A stretch of 64,000 bases of DNA from Sinotaia quadrata (taxonomy: Eukaryota > Mollusca > Gastropoda > Architaenioglossa > Viviparidae): positions 75,612,544-75,676,543 of the forward strand of contig CM054179.1 of assembly GCA_028829895.1 (NCBI GenBank). Reading direction: 5' to 3'. Position 1 is the stretch's first letter. Each line of letters starts with the position of its first letter. Under the pieces are notes generated by a model, which ran no database searches, had not been told where the DNA came from, and saw only the letters and a program-made list of their open reading frames with translations. This document shows positions 37,440 to 49,215 of this stretch, piece by piece. The translations under genes were made by a program, and so were the position numbers.

Positions 37440-37740
37440 ATGATAAATAGGAGTGCATCCATCATCAGAACAGACACTAGTGACATAATAAAAGTTTGTC
37501 CAGATTGGTTCTCAGACCCTCAAGAGCTAAATACCTTATACTTTATAGTGTTGCTTGTGTTCCTTGGAAAACAAGACATTATTCTTTGCTGTACATTCTA
37601 CTTTGGTGACTTTTGCACATGTGTGCTTGACAAGGAGTTCAACCTTTTAGTGTTTTGCCAAATCTTGTCCAAGTCATCTTCCATGAAAATGACATCTTTA
37701 TGGCAAGAAAAGGGTGACAGCATCTATTAAGTCACCAGCT
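37440..37740 (-). pseudogene. Decayed duplicate of part of exon e11
   Basis: This intronic stretch aligns over its whole length with e11 at about 42890-43210, in the same orientation. Shared blocks include TGCATCCATCATC, CAGACACTAGTGA, TTGATTCTCAGACC/TTGGTTCTCAGACC, TGTGTTCCTT, CAAGACA, CTTTTGCA, TTTGTCCAAG/TTGTCCAAG and CCCATGAAA/CCATGAAA. Read in the e11 frame on the minus strand it has several stops and indels, so it cannot be a working exon. The opposite-strand open frame over it is coincidental. It shows that part of the repeat gene was duplicated and then lost. Confidence 0.8.
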
Positions 37741-38409
37741 GTCATGGCAAAACTACACTTACCTAACACACTGGTTGCATCATAGCTTTAAGATCATTGT
37801 GTTTCGTTAATAATAATGAATAATTTACCACATTTTGATGTGGGTTAAATGTGTGGAAGAAACCGTTTTTTCATTTTAGTTATTATAGTTGCAATGAATT
37901 TTCAATTTGAATCAGGACTTGTTTTGCTTTCAGGTCTCAATCAATACTGTTATTGTCAATAAGTTAATCATTTACGGTATATTTTAAAACCAGATGTCAT
38001 CAAGTAAATATATCTTATTTAATTTAATATTAAAACTGAATATTATTATCAATATAACTATAAGGCTTATATTTAAAACTAGCTGTTATTGACCACTATA
38101 TGATGTAATACACATATTTTACAAATTCATGTGTACATACAATCACTATCTTTATGTACACAACATGCTCTTGGTGCAAACACATAAAATATGCATGGTA
38201 AAGGACATTTGCACATACACAGAGAAACACAAGTACAATATTAGTTAACATATGTAAATAAATGAAAAAATTGCTTATAGAAATTAGAGAATTTTCTCTT
38301 TTGGTAGCTATTTTTTTTATTGTTAACTTGTCATTTATGCATTTACTTCAGGCCTCAGTAGAGGCATAATTTCCACCACCACCACCACCCATTTCCATTT
38401 TATTTTCAG

Positions 38410-38553
38410 TATTTGCTTGCACTATATAATCTCCTTTATTTGCTTGCACTATATAATCCCCTTTATTTGCTTGCACTATATAATCCCCTTTATTTACTTG
38501 CACTATATAATCCCCTTTATTTACTTGCACTATATAATCCCCTTTATTTACTT
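38410..38553. repeat. 27-bp minisatellite, about 5 copies
   Basis: Units of TTATTTGCTTGCACTATATA plus ATCCCCT, with a G/A variant. 27 is a multiple of three, giving a false 9-residue periodic frame on both strands. Confidence 0.93.
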
Positions 38554-39025
38554 AATCCAATGCAAAAGGGATGATTGCACATGTAGGCCAAGGGAGACAA
38601 AGTATTTAATGCATATGACATGTTGCACTGGCTGGACCAGTCACTATCAACTGATACAAACATTCCTTTGATCAGAATGATTTATAGACATGACAGGATG
38701 GGCTTGCAGGATCTTTAAATCTTGAGGGGAAATATTTTTTTGTCTGTGTCTTTGACTATATGAAATGACCAATGAGAAAAAGAGATGGCACCATGTGCTA
38801 GAGATACTAGATTATTCTGGGTGTTTGGAGCATCTGACTGTTTTGTTAAAGACAATACTGCTATTAGGCTTGGATGTGAGGGCACAATTAGACAATATCA
38901 GAATACAGGCTTTCCATTTAGTTATGAAATTCATTTAAAACTTATGGCTATCAGGAAAAAAACAGAATGGTTTACATTATGAGTTTAGTGGTAATAATTA
39001 ACATTTCTTCTCCAGCTTTAATTAA

Positions 39026-39341
39026 CAGCACCACTACCTAAGCCTGAGGAAGACAGCCAGCACCACTACCTAAGGCTGAGGAAGACAGTCAACACCACTA
39101 CCTTAGCCTGAGGAAGACAGTCAACACCACTACCTTAGCCTGAGGAAGACAGCCAACACCACTACCTTAGCCTGAGGAAGACAGCCAGCACCACTACTAA
39201 GGCTGAGAAAGACAGCCAGCACCACTACCTAAGCCTGAGGAAGACAGCCAGCACCACTACCTAAGGCTGAGGAAGTCAGCCAGCACCACTACCTAAGGCT
39301 GAGGAAGACAGCCAACACCACTACCTTAGCCTGAGGAAGAC
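39026..39341. repeat. 32-bp minisatellite, about 10 copies
   Basis: Units around CAGCACCACTACCTAAGCCT plus GAGGAAGACAGC. Copies alternate between CTAAGC, CTAAGG and CTTAGC variants. Confidence 0.93.
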
Positions 39342-39709
39342 TACTACAATTCTATGCTGTTTTGTACTATGCTTTGTTTTAAGACATGCCAACTTAGCTT
39401 TGTTAGAAATATGCAGTTTGTATATTTGTCAAAAATTATATTTGAGCCAATATACTTAAAAGAAATTAATGGAGGAATTTTTGACTGATAACTGAATGAG
39501 CTATGCTGAGTGGCCTTAATATAAATATGACAGTGGCTTTAATATTAAGCAAATTTATATTCTGTTCTGTATTCTCAATGTATTATTAAAATTGTGTAGT
39601 TCATAGGATAATGTAATCTGTGATCTGTTGACCAGTGGTTAAATATTATATTTTTCAGATCATAATGTTGTATGCATGTTTAGTTATTCAGCAAAACTTG
39701 TTCGTTAGC

Positions 39710-39808
39710 ATATGCTGAAAGTATTCAATTTTAATTTAAGAATTATGGATGCATTGCTTGACAGTCAAGTCAAATGATAATCACTTGAAGTTTCATGTTG
39801 TTTATTTT
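39710..39808. repeat. Dispersed repeat, copy 1
   Basis: Nearly identical to 40520-40611: both contain TTTTAATTTAAGAATTATGG, GCATTGCTTGACAGTCAA and CACTTGAAGTTTCATGTTGT. This copy has an extra five bases (GTCAA repeated). Upstream sequence around ATGAAATGACCAATGAG (38.76 kb) also has a match at 40.46 kb. Confidence 0.85.
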
Positions 39809-40519
39809 GGATTGAATTTATTTTTCAATTTCATTTATACATTTTGAATTAGTGACTAAATACTATGATACTATGATGAGTACAATTATGAGAGATGGTA
39901 TTACAATATTAAATTTTGTTAGGTTAATGACACATTAGATTAATAAAATATCTTAGAGTTAGCACAATGTCATGTGGAAGGTAAAAATCTGTAGTAGTTA
40001 ATATTTCATTGAGCAATGCACCCTTTTCTAGTTACCTAAGTTACTTCACTTTTTAAATTAGGGGAATTAGAATAATTCATCTAAGAATATCATTTCTCAT
40101 ACAGTGTGGAAATGATTTTTTGCATTTGTTTGGAAGATGTGCAATAAACTGTACATGTTACGGAGTGTTTTGTAAAATTAGTAATTGCATGATCTATATA
40201 ATTTGTTTTATTTAAATAGACTAAGGGGCAAAGGGGCATTGAATACAGAGTTATAAAGGGGTCACAAGATTAAAGGGATGAGAGATAAAGCCTTCCATGC
40301 CTGTGAAATAAGTCCTAATTGTTTATGACACTGGCTGATTTGCTTTTGGTTACCTGGCACTAGCATCCATTTGGTTAAAACAGTTTTATAAATTAGACAG
40401 AATAAGCTTGCCTGTAATCTTTAATAGCATTTTGCCTGTGTCCAGATGTCAGTATCTGACTATGTGAAATGACCATTGAGAGAAAAGGATGGGGCAACAT
40501 ATGCTAGCGATAAAAGCAT

Positions 40520-40611
40520 GTATGTTGAAAGTATTCGATTTTAATTTAAGAATTATGGATGCATTGCTTGACAGTCAAATGATAATCACTTGAAGTTTCA
40601 TGTTGTTTATT
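40520..40611. repeat. Dispersed repeat, copy 2
   Basis: Second copy of the sequence at 39710-39808, in the same orientation, 0.8 kb away. The extra GTCAA is missing here. Confidence 0.85.
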
Positions 40612-41209
40612 TATTTGTGAGATTTGCAGCATCAGTCCTTCTGGTGTTTTGACAATGAAACTAGCTGCTCTTGGGCCTGGTATTTGGGAGATAGATGTAC
40701 ATATTAGTATAGATTAAAATACAAGCTCATCAGTTAAGCAATGTATTGAAAACTTTTTATGGCAGTCAGAAGAAAAACAAAGAATAGCAGTGGATTGTTA
40801 TCAGTACAGTGACTGCAATCAAATTGCTTCTTGATTTTAAATTAAGTTCCATTTTAAACGTGAAGCCCCTTGGCATTATGTAAGGAAATGTACATGGATT
40901 TAAGTTTATTTTAAGAGAACTGTAAAAGAATGTGATTGTGATTTCATCCATATTCTTGAAATAACAATAAAATGGTTTGAACTTTAATAACCCCCATTAA
41001 AATCTGGTATCTAATGTTCTGTAAAAGAATACTAGGCACTATAAACAAAATTAGTTAGGACATCATATTATTTATATGATGTTTTATTACTATGTCAGGA
41101 CGTGAAGTCATGTCCGGCAGTACTTGTTTATGAAAATTTATGAGCAAAGTCTTCAGCATCTATGATGATTGATAGCTAGTTATAAACAAAACTGAAGGTG
41201 AAACTTGAA

Positions 41210-41212
<3 letters not shown>

Positions 41213-41249
<37 letters not shown>
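41213..41249. repeat. CA dinucleotide microsatellite
   Basis: A pure (CA)n run of about 18 units inside the e12-e11 intron. Confidence 0.95.
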
Positions 41250-41252
<3 letters not shown>

Positions 41253-42594
41253 CACAAGATATGACTATATATAATGGAAATGTGACATTTGTGTAATTTA
41301 GATTTTAGTGCTTAGTAATACCTGTTTTAATTCAAGTATTATGATGTTGATGTTTGCATTGATGGATTTGTTGTGATGGGTAACAAATACTACTGAATAT
41401 TTGCAACAAAAGAGTGAGTAGGAAATCAGGCCTAAAGCACCTTTTAGATCTAAGAGATAATGATACTCTCCATTATCTCAATAGTCAATGCATGCACACA
41501 TTCATTATTTGATTTTGCATTCAGGTAATTATGTATCTTTGTGTGATAGTATTGAAAGCAAAATTAGTAATTATTTTAACAGCCAGATGGTGAATGTTAT
41601 TACATGTTTAGTTAATTAAAATAACATGATGTTATTAACTGAAATGATTTTTATAAGAAGAGAAATGATTTATTCTTTTCAGAGATTCAAGAAATGAAAA
41701 ACTTTCTTCTGGTACAGACAGATGTGAATTCTTGAATGTTACTATTTGGAAGATATGTGAGATTACTACTTCACTGCTATTCATTTTAGAAAGTTCATTA
41801 TTTAAAAAGAGATTCATAGAAAAATATCAACTTAAGTTAACAAAATAGAAGAATAGAAGAATTCAGTGAATCTATATTAAATTATCACATTTTCAATAGA
41901 ATAAAGGTCCCTCTTGAAAAAATTATAAATATATTTAAGTACAATTGAGTGTGTTTTAATTTAGATTAAATATTGTCCAAGAAATATACTTGATAATTTA
42001 GAGAAGAATTTTAGTCTCCTAAAATATAGATTTTGAATAGATCTGTAATGTGTGCATATATTTTCTACACTTTAGGATTGAGGAACAGTGTGGATTAACA
42101 TATAAAATTAATGTTCTTTTTTTATAAAATCAAACATTAATCATGTGATGAACTATTCCTGAGAAAGTGACTTTATATGAGAGCACATAACTTTATAGGT
42201 TTCATTAAACTGTAATTCGAACACAGGAACATTTTTCTGTTATATAAGTATGCAACTTGATAAATATACTTTGGATTTAACATTTATCTATATTGGCCAT
42301 GACTGTATTTTGAATGTTCCCACTTGTATGTAAACAGATTGTGAGTGAATGCATGAAATTTATTTATTATAATTTTCCTATTCATTCGTTAATATACTAA
42401 ACTACTTTCATCTCATATTTGTTGAATATGTTATATGTGAATACATACATTTGGTTATATGATATATAAATATGTCCAAGGAAAGAGTATTTAAAAAATG
42501 CTAAAGGATTCTTATATTTCTTACACACCAACACTTTTAAATATTAAAATCCCTAACTAAATATATTAAACACATAAGTATTCATGTGTGCATG

Positions 42595-42640
42595 TGCATG
42601 CGTGTGTGCGTGTGTGTGTGTATGTGTGTGTGTGTGTGTA
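42595..42640. repeat. GT/CA microsatellite at the e11 donor
   Basis: A near-continuous GT run on the plus strand immediately next to e11. On the minus strand the donor is AAAG followed by GTACACACACACAC, so the +4 to +40 intron sequence is microsatellite. Confidence 0.95.
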
Positions 42641-42641
42641 C

Positions 42642-44179
42642 CTTTAAAATGTTAGGCATCATCTCCTTCACAACTTTCCAACCTGTTACTTGTAGGATTG
42701 CAGAAGCATCTCTTGATATGGTCCAGCGGAAGATAGAAAGAGACCAGTTTCCAATTTCAGAAATGTTAATAAATGGTTGAATTACTGCCTCAATTTTAAC
42801 CTCAACATATTCAGATACCTGCCTTAACAAAGTAGCATTTTCTATTACAACTTCTTGTTGTATGGTATGATAAATTACCGAGAAAACTGATGATGTAGGA
42901 ATGCATCCATCATCAAAGCAGGCAGACACTAGTGATGTATATGTGTGCTCTGGATTGATTCTCAGACCTTTAAAATCTAAACGTCTACTAGTTGATGCAA
43001 TGTGTTCCTTTGCAGCAAGACACTGTTCTTCGCTAAACTTGTCCTTCTTGGGCAACTTTTGCATACATGATATGTCTAAAAGCTCAACCTTGAGTGCTTT
43101 ACAAAATTTTGTCCAAGGACCAAACATTTCCCATGAAACTGACACATGGTTCTTTGGCACAGGAAGCATGATGGCATCTTTTAAGCAGTTCTGCACTTCC
43201 ATTGTAATGTTCATGGCTGTTTCTATAGGCAGAGTCATGGTGATATTAGGTTCAATAGCAATAATCTGGTATCCACTAAGTGTGGTTTGCAAGAGAATTG
43301 CATTCTGAAATGTTACACGTTCAATAAATGGACTCAAGTGAAGGAACATAAGGTCACCAGGATGAATTGTTACTCCAGTTGCAATACTGATTTCCAATGC
43401 TGAATGACCAGCAATGGTAATGTCAGATCTGATATTATTGTTCTTTGTGCAACCTCTACCATTGAAGACCATCATTTTATTTTGAGGATCGTTTTTGGGA
43501 ATGATGTAGAATCCATCAGATGAAAGAATTTTGGTCCCTCCAGGGTTAGTGGCTTTAACTAGTGAAAAAAGTTTTGTGTATACAGGCAAATTACTTACAT
43601 TTACACACTTAGGGCTCTTCTGAGCAGTAATGAATGTAATTAAATTAGCACTGTCAGGTACTGTGCCGATTCCTATTTGGACTTGGATGTTCTCCTCATG
43701 ATAGAATCCACTCCAAGCAACACATACCTCAAAGGTCTCAAGAATCACATCCACATCTCTTAAAGTCGTTTGTGACAGTATGCATGATGTCTGTGCATCT
43801 AGAGATTTGCTCTCCATTGATGATTTTGTACTGTCAAAACAATTTGAGGAAGCTGATGATTCCACTGCCTGTGCTTTCATTGTTGTTACATCACTTATGC
43901 CTGGTGTGACTAAAGCAGCTCTGGCAATGTCAAATACAACTGCATGACTAGGGGGAAGATGAGCAGGTAAGCGTGATGCTGATGAATTAACTGTGACCAT
44001 GTGTCCAGCAGCATTTGTTACATGAAGCTGGAAGAAGAAAAATTGTCCCAAATCTGTATCATATGCATGCAGAGCAGACACTGGATATTGCACACATCTG
44101 GTTGCATTGTATTTCCTACACTGGGTGAATGAGGATGTTGATAGGGACTGAAATGGAGTGATAAAGGTATCCTCATAAC
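42642..44179 (-). CDS. Large exon e11 (1,538 nt) of giant repeat protein
   Basis: The longest exon, about 512 residues. The acceptor is TTTTTTTAACAG, with two leading bases completing the glycine from e10. The donor is GTACAC, which lies inside a CA/GT microsatellite. It includes a VTNAAGHMVTV strand, WSGFYHEENIQVQIGIGTVP, VKATNPGGTKILSSDG and a long divergent region (KLPKKDKFSEEQC ... CFDDGCIPTSS) with several cysteines. At least seven N-x-(S/T) sequons are visible. A stretch at about 42898-43210 has a decayed duplicate in the preceding-coordinate intron at 37.44-37.74 kb. Confidence 0.93.
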
Positions 44180-44459
44180 CTGTTAAAAAAAAATTAAAAA
44201 AACTAAATACAATTTAAAAAGAATATTGACACTTTAATCACAAAGATCAAAACTAGAATATAATTTATGACAAATTATTTCAATTTATTTTAATTTTTAA
44301 TAGTGTATTAATCAATATTCTCATTAATGAAAGAGCAAATGACTATTCGGTAACAATCAACAAACTCATTTGTAGTACAATATGTTTATAAACTGATTCA
44401 ATCTTAAAAGTATTTAAATTTACTTACTGTTCAGCCTTACTCAAAATACGAGCACATAC

Positions 44460-45218
44460 CTATTCTATATGTGATCTCAAAATCAACTCCAGCTGGCTGT
44501 TCTGTGTCAGAAAATGTTTCGTGTGTCCATGTAGCAATAAAAAAACTGCTATCCACAACAGATTTCAAAGATCCTTTTACATTAGGAGGAGTGACATCAA
44601 TAGTGAATGGCCCCAGTGTGAGGTATGCATAAAGTCCAGCTTTAGTCAGTGCTTGAAGAAAAATAAAAAATCTAAGGCCGTGACCAAGGCCTGAGTGACG
44701 AACATAGTACAAGTGATGCCTGTGTGTAGCCACAAAGGGCAGCAAATCGGGAGCTGACTGGGTTGTTCTGTCTGTACCGATGCCAATGTAAAACTCTTCC
44801 ATTTCACTTTCTTTATCTTCCACTTCCCATGAAATGAACAGGTAATCTGATGGCAGTATTACTGAAAAGCCTTCAGTAATTAAATGCAATGTCTGGCACA
44901 AGTCATCTGATACATTTCTGTCCATAAAATGGATTGAAGAAATCGTAATATGTTCAATACTAGAAGGATATGACAGGTTAGAAGCACATATGTTTGAGCA
45001 TAGCAATGTCTGAGATAATCTTACACGAGTTAGGTTTGTATTAATCAGCCAGACTTGTCCAGAATATGTGCAGCCCAGTGACTCTCTTGTGCGAGCATGT
45101 TTAATGGTAACATTTGTAAAAAGAGGTGGGGTAGTGTCATATATAATGCCATCTGAACATGCTACTTCTGATGGTTCCATTGCTCCATTGTAAGCCACTA
45201 TGCTGGTATAAAAATGAC
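44460..45218 (-). CDS. Exon e10 of giant repeat protein
   Basis: The acceptor is CATCTCTCAG, with two bases of a split glycine codon, then HFYTSIVAYNGAMEPSEV. The donor is GTATGT in phase 1, splitting the glycine of TYRIG. About 253 residues with two D-x-T-P-P signatures (IIYDTTPPLF and TIDVTPPNVKG), a WEVEDKESEM copy of the W-x-x-x-D-x-x-S motif, and FYIGIGTDRTTQSAPDLLPF for the I-G-T strand. A cysteine-containing insertion (GCTYSGQ, LLCSNICASN, LCQTLH) sits between them. Confidence 0.93.
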
Positions 45219-45659
45219 CTGAGAGATGACATGAAGTTTAAAAGATTAGTTATAAGAATAGAACAGAATGAACACATTGTGGGTGGAGGGTGGTCGTGTC
45301 CTAGCAGAAAGTGCTTGCATAAATGTCTTGAAAATACTTTTTAAAAAAGCAATAGCTTTAGACAGGGTATTAATGTATTAGTGTTTAATCAAAAATTGCC
45401 ATTTTGTTTAGAATTTCTTCTTTTTGTGGTGAAGGTTTACTAAAATGTGTCATTTCTCAGTTATTAAAGTTTACTCATCTATTTATGAATTATAGAAAGT
45501 AGTAATAATTTATTTCTTCTATTAAAATATTTTTTTGAAAGTAGAGCCAAATGACAAATCGTGTGCACTATTATTATGCTTGTAAGAAAAGTTTTACAAA
45601 GTATGCTGTACATTAGATTAAAAACATATTACACTATGTACACTATGAATTACACCTAC

Positions 45660-46062
45660 CTTCATAGGGAAATGTCATGGACACCATATTGCCATTTTCT
45701 ACCTCAGTGGCATTATCTGCTGCATCCATCTCTTCCTCAGTTAGACAGCGTCCAGACAGTACTATACGATAGAGCAAAATACCACTTTCATGGTCTAGAA
45801 AGCCATGCCATCGCAAATGTAACACTCTGTCACTTGTGAAATCCATTTCTGCCTCCTCTACTAACCCTTCCAGTATTATACCCACTGAAGGTGGGGACGC
45901 ATCAACCAAAAACTTGAAACTTTCAGTGAATGGAAGACCAGCATGGTTTGTAGCTATGATTGCAATATAGTAGTCTTGGTGGTGAATTCCATCATTAGTA
46001 TTTGCTTGTACAAGTTTGTTGAACATGATCAGGTAACAATGGGTGATGCCAGAACACATGGT
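45660..46062 (-). CDS. Exon e9 of giant repeat protein
   Basis: The acceptor is TTTAATAATAG, phase 0, starting TMCSGITHCYLIMFNKLVQA. The donor is GTAGGT in phase 1 after TFPYE. About 134 residues holding one nearly full module: YYIAIIATNHAGLPF, then DASPPSVGIILEG, then LRWHGFLDHESGILLYRIVL. A short insertion (RCLTEEEMDAADNATEVENG) replaces the usual G-T-x-P-G loop. Confidence 0.92.
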
Positions 46063-46447
46063 CTATTATTAAAAATAATTAATTACAAATTCTCAGTCAA
46101 AACTAAAAATCAAATTAATTCAATTTTAAAATATCAAATGGTATAGTTTTAAAATCTAACTTAAACAGATTAAATATAGAATGATTGATCCCATACTGAA
46201 ATGTATTCCACTCAACTAAATTAATTCACTTTAGTGTTATCTAATCTCATCCAATCTATCAATCCCTCCATCTCCTTATCTGTCCTCTAGGTGTGTCGGT
46301 CATACAGCTGTGTTGTTATCTATCTAAATTTATAAATAAAGGATGTGTGTAGAATGATGTTGAAAAAGTATGAACTGATTATTAATGAAATTATAATCAT
46401 GCTGGTCTAAGCATACTGACAAATCAAGATTAAATGTTTGTACTTAC

Positions 46448-46693
46448 GCCATTTTCTACATTTTGTACACTGATAGCTTGATGGCCAATGTTAGCGGATC
46501 GATCACTTGTCCCAAGAGTCCACTCAATAGTCTTAATTCCACTGTGAGGGTCCAAAACCTCAACTTCTAGCATCATCTTCTGTAAATTAGTAGAATTGTG
46601 CACATCTAGTCCATTTCTTCCAAATCGCCCACGTAGTCCCCATATTTTAATGAAAGGAGGTGTGTGATCAATCCTAACACGGACATGATCTTC
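46448..46693 (-). CDS. Exon e8 of giant repeat protein
   Basis: A 246-nt, phase 0-0 exon. The acceptor is ACAATTTTAG and the donor GTAAGT. It starts EDHVRVRIDHTPPFIKIWG, giving the D-H-T-P-P signature, then VEVLDPHSGIKTIEWTLGTS, a clear copy of the D-P-x-S-G-I ... (I/L)-G-T pattern. It ends in VQNVENG. Two consecutive exons that are multiples of three (e7, e8) could in principle be skipped together without changing frame. Confidence 0.88.
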
Positions 46694-47365
46694 CTAAAAT
46701 TGTAAACAATGATGGATAATAGAGTGTTTAAAATTAAGTTGAAAACCTTCCATATATTTCAAATTCATAACACGTATGTTATATTAAAAAGAAAATGCTT
46801 ATGTTATTTTTAACTGATGGTTATATATTTCTGTTATCTTTCACTTCCATTCTAAACTGGAAAATTACCAAATTAGACTTTATTGCAAATGTTTAAAATG
46901 ATGATTTAATGATAGTAGGCTTATGAATGTTTAAATAAATTATAAGGGAATTTTACAATAAATGTTTGCCAACTAAAAACTGTAAATTATCTTTTTGAAT
47001 AACAAATTTATGTAATATTAGGTGCTAAATTAGTCTAAAGTCTGGAGAATGATCAAAAGAGGGATGTAAGAAATGAATCTATATTAACCAAAACATATAA
47101 GTATTTTCTTCTGCATTACATTATCTGATAACTGAAATATACTTTGCAAACACATCCTTTACATCAGGCATCTTGCAACCCATGGCCCATTGACTAGGTA
47201 CAGCCTATCATATGGTTTCATCTGGTCCACACAAGGTACTCAGAATATAATAAAGTCAGCTCTGCCTAAAAAAAAAAACATTTTATCACCATCCTAAAGA
47301 CTTGAGTTTACCCAGCACTTTACACTTAAGAAATAGTGGTGCCCATAGTGATCTAAGGGAGCGTC

Positions 47366-47627
47366 TCCATACACAACCGGAAGTATACAGGAATGTCATG
47401 GGGTTGTTGTTGTTGTTGTTGTTGTTGTTTTAGAGAAAGGTTAGGGTTAGGGTTAGCTGCAGATAACAAAACCAAAAATAAACCTATACACTAAAACTGT
47501 TTCATTTCGTTACCTTTTTATTTCCTCTTCTTCCTTTTATCTTTCGATATTACATAAACAGACTCCACTTGTTATTATAAATATGACAGTCATTGCGGAG
47601 CTGTTGGGTCTTCCGGTTGTGTATGGA
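47366..47627. mobile_element. Nested inverted-repeat element (MITE)
   Basis: 18-bp perfect terminal inverted repeats, TCCATACACAACCGGAAG at 47366-47383 and its complement at 47610-47627. The 262-bp element contains a GTT triplet run and a short TTAGGG run and has no coding capacity. No clear target duplication is visible, so the superfamily is undetermined. Confidence 0.7.
47403..47456. repeat. GTT triplet run and short TTAGGG-type tract
   Basis: About nine GTT units (47403-47429), then TTAGGGTTAGGGTTAG (47441-47456) inside the nested MITE. TTAGGG is the usual metazoan telomere repeat; here it is under three units. Confidence 0.85.
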
Positions 47628-49215
47628 CTGCCTGCCATGATTTAATTTTTATTTTTATCTTGCATGTGTAGCCATCACAAAGTGTCGATTGTGGCTGACT
47701 TCTTGCATGACAGTTGCACTGTTTGCAACCACACAAGGAGATTCAAACACACTGACCATTGTTTTGTGACCTTAAACACACACACACACATACATGAGAG
47801 GGACAACAAATGGGAGATAGTAGAAAGGATGAAAATGGAACATCAGGGTGATAGGGAAAATGGTGTAAGTTTAGCTGTCTGTAGCTACACAAAATCAGTG
47901 CACTATCCTTCTTTTTAATTAGTACAATAGGAGAGCTATATAGGGACTCTGCCTGCTCAATCATAAATTCATACCTAAGGCTAACATGGAGTCAATTTCC
48001 AGTTTTACAGCATCCATTTAGCATAAGGTAAAACTTACAATTTCATGCAAGTTGGATTATGATCCCATAGTGCGACCATAAATTCGCACAGACTCGTTTT
48101 TCCAGGTTTATCAGTAAAAAACATTGCAAGTTCTTTTATCATGCTCCTTAACTGCTAAAAGTTAGAGTCTGAGAGTACTGAAATGTATCATTGACTAGTT
48201 TGTTGGTGAGTTGAAGGATTTGAGAAGTGAATTTAAAGTGAGATTTCAGGATTTTGAATGCAGGAAGTCAGTTAGAAGCTATTTTCATCTTCATTTGATG
48301 ATGTAGAACAGCCCCATTACCTATTATCACTCAAATGTAACTTATTAATTTGCAAAAGAACTCAGAAAAGATGTCATTTAAAAATGAGAGCCATGGTTGT
48401 TTTCCAATCAGAATTTTACCAAAAATATTTTCCAGTTGATAAGTAACTTAAACTTGTTGATTTGGCTTGTAAAAAAAAATACATTTAGGAAGCTCACATA
48501 CTTGTATACAACTTTTTCAAGAGTGAAATTGGTTAACTCAAAAACACATACACGAATACCAGACACCCATGTGGAGAACTCATTGAGACTATATCTCACA
48601 CACCACCACCACTTAATATCAAATGTCTTAAGACACAAGCACAATCTTCTCACTGACAGAATTATACATGTTAATATTCCTAATTAAAATTCTGGTTGAA
48701 ATACTACCAGTTTGAGTGTCATCTTGTTGATGAATTGTTGATAATATGTGTGATTAAGCTTTGACATGGGTATACAACTGCTATAAATTAAGTAGAAATG
48801 TGGGAGTCATGGTTAAATTTTTCAGTCTAGCTTGGCCCACAGCCACATGCTTAACTCATCATTTGGTCCTCAAACCGAAAATGGTTGGACATGCCTGCTT
48901 TAGATAGTGTGAAAGCTTGTTTCTGAGAAGCATTGTGTTGATCACAATGATATTATTGGGCTGTTGCAAGATGTCAACGTGAAAGCTACTTAGAAATAAT
49001 CAGTACTAAGAGAAAAATATCTGAATCTTTATCACAAGGGAGATCATCATAGGTACATAGATGCAATTGGAGCTCAGTCAACATTTATCTGCCCATATAA
49101 TGAAAATCTTTTTATTCAGAAATATAATTATTTTTTATCAGCTTTATAGCACTACTTTAATTCCAAAATTAAAAGGGGAGAAACCATCAGATGCATGCAT
49201 TCTAGTTTTGGTTAC

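Larger units (their letters stand above)
37046..42641. other. Intron between e12 and e11
   Basis: A 5.6-kb intron with a decayed copy of part of e11 (37440-37740), two minisatellites (38.4 and 39.0 kb), a dispersed duplication (39.71 and 40.52 kb) and a CA microsatellite. Short open frames at 38.8, 40.8 and 41.6 kb have no recognisable content. Confidence 0.65.
47165..48897 (+). mobile_element. Decayed hAT element (1.73 kb)
   Basis: Starts CAGGCATCTTGCAACCC and ends GGTTGGACATGCCTG (reverse complement CAGGCATGTCCAACC, a typical hAT terminus). It is flanked by 8-bp target duplications CTTTACAT (47157-47164) and CTTTAGAT (48898-48905), one mismatch. Near 48205-48270 a plus-strand stretch reads LKDLRSEFKVRFQDFECRKS, which resembles the (E/D)-F-x-x-R-F-x-D-F segment of hAT transposases of the ZBED/FAM200 type; stops around it show it is dead. 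A separate inverted-repeat element is inserted at 47.37-47.63 kb. Confidence 0.75.
46694..49215. other. Intron between e8 and e7
   Basis: A 2.5-kb intron, two-thirds of which is a decayed hAT element with a nested inverted-repeat element. No host exon is seen. Confidence 0.7.

Noticed and set aside
37440..37730. 96-residue plus-strand frame
   Set aside because: It is the opposite strand of the decayed e11 duplicate, so the open frame is coincidental.
38348..38671. Nine-residue periodic frames on both strands
   Set aside because: Artefact of the 27-bp minisatellite, whose period is a multiple of three.
42901..43308. 135-residue plus-strand frame
   Set aside because: Antisense shadow of e11.
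47441..47456. Chromosome end or ancient telomere fusion
   Set aside because: Under three TTAGGG units, located inside a 262-bp transposon-like element.
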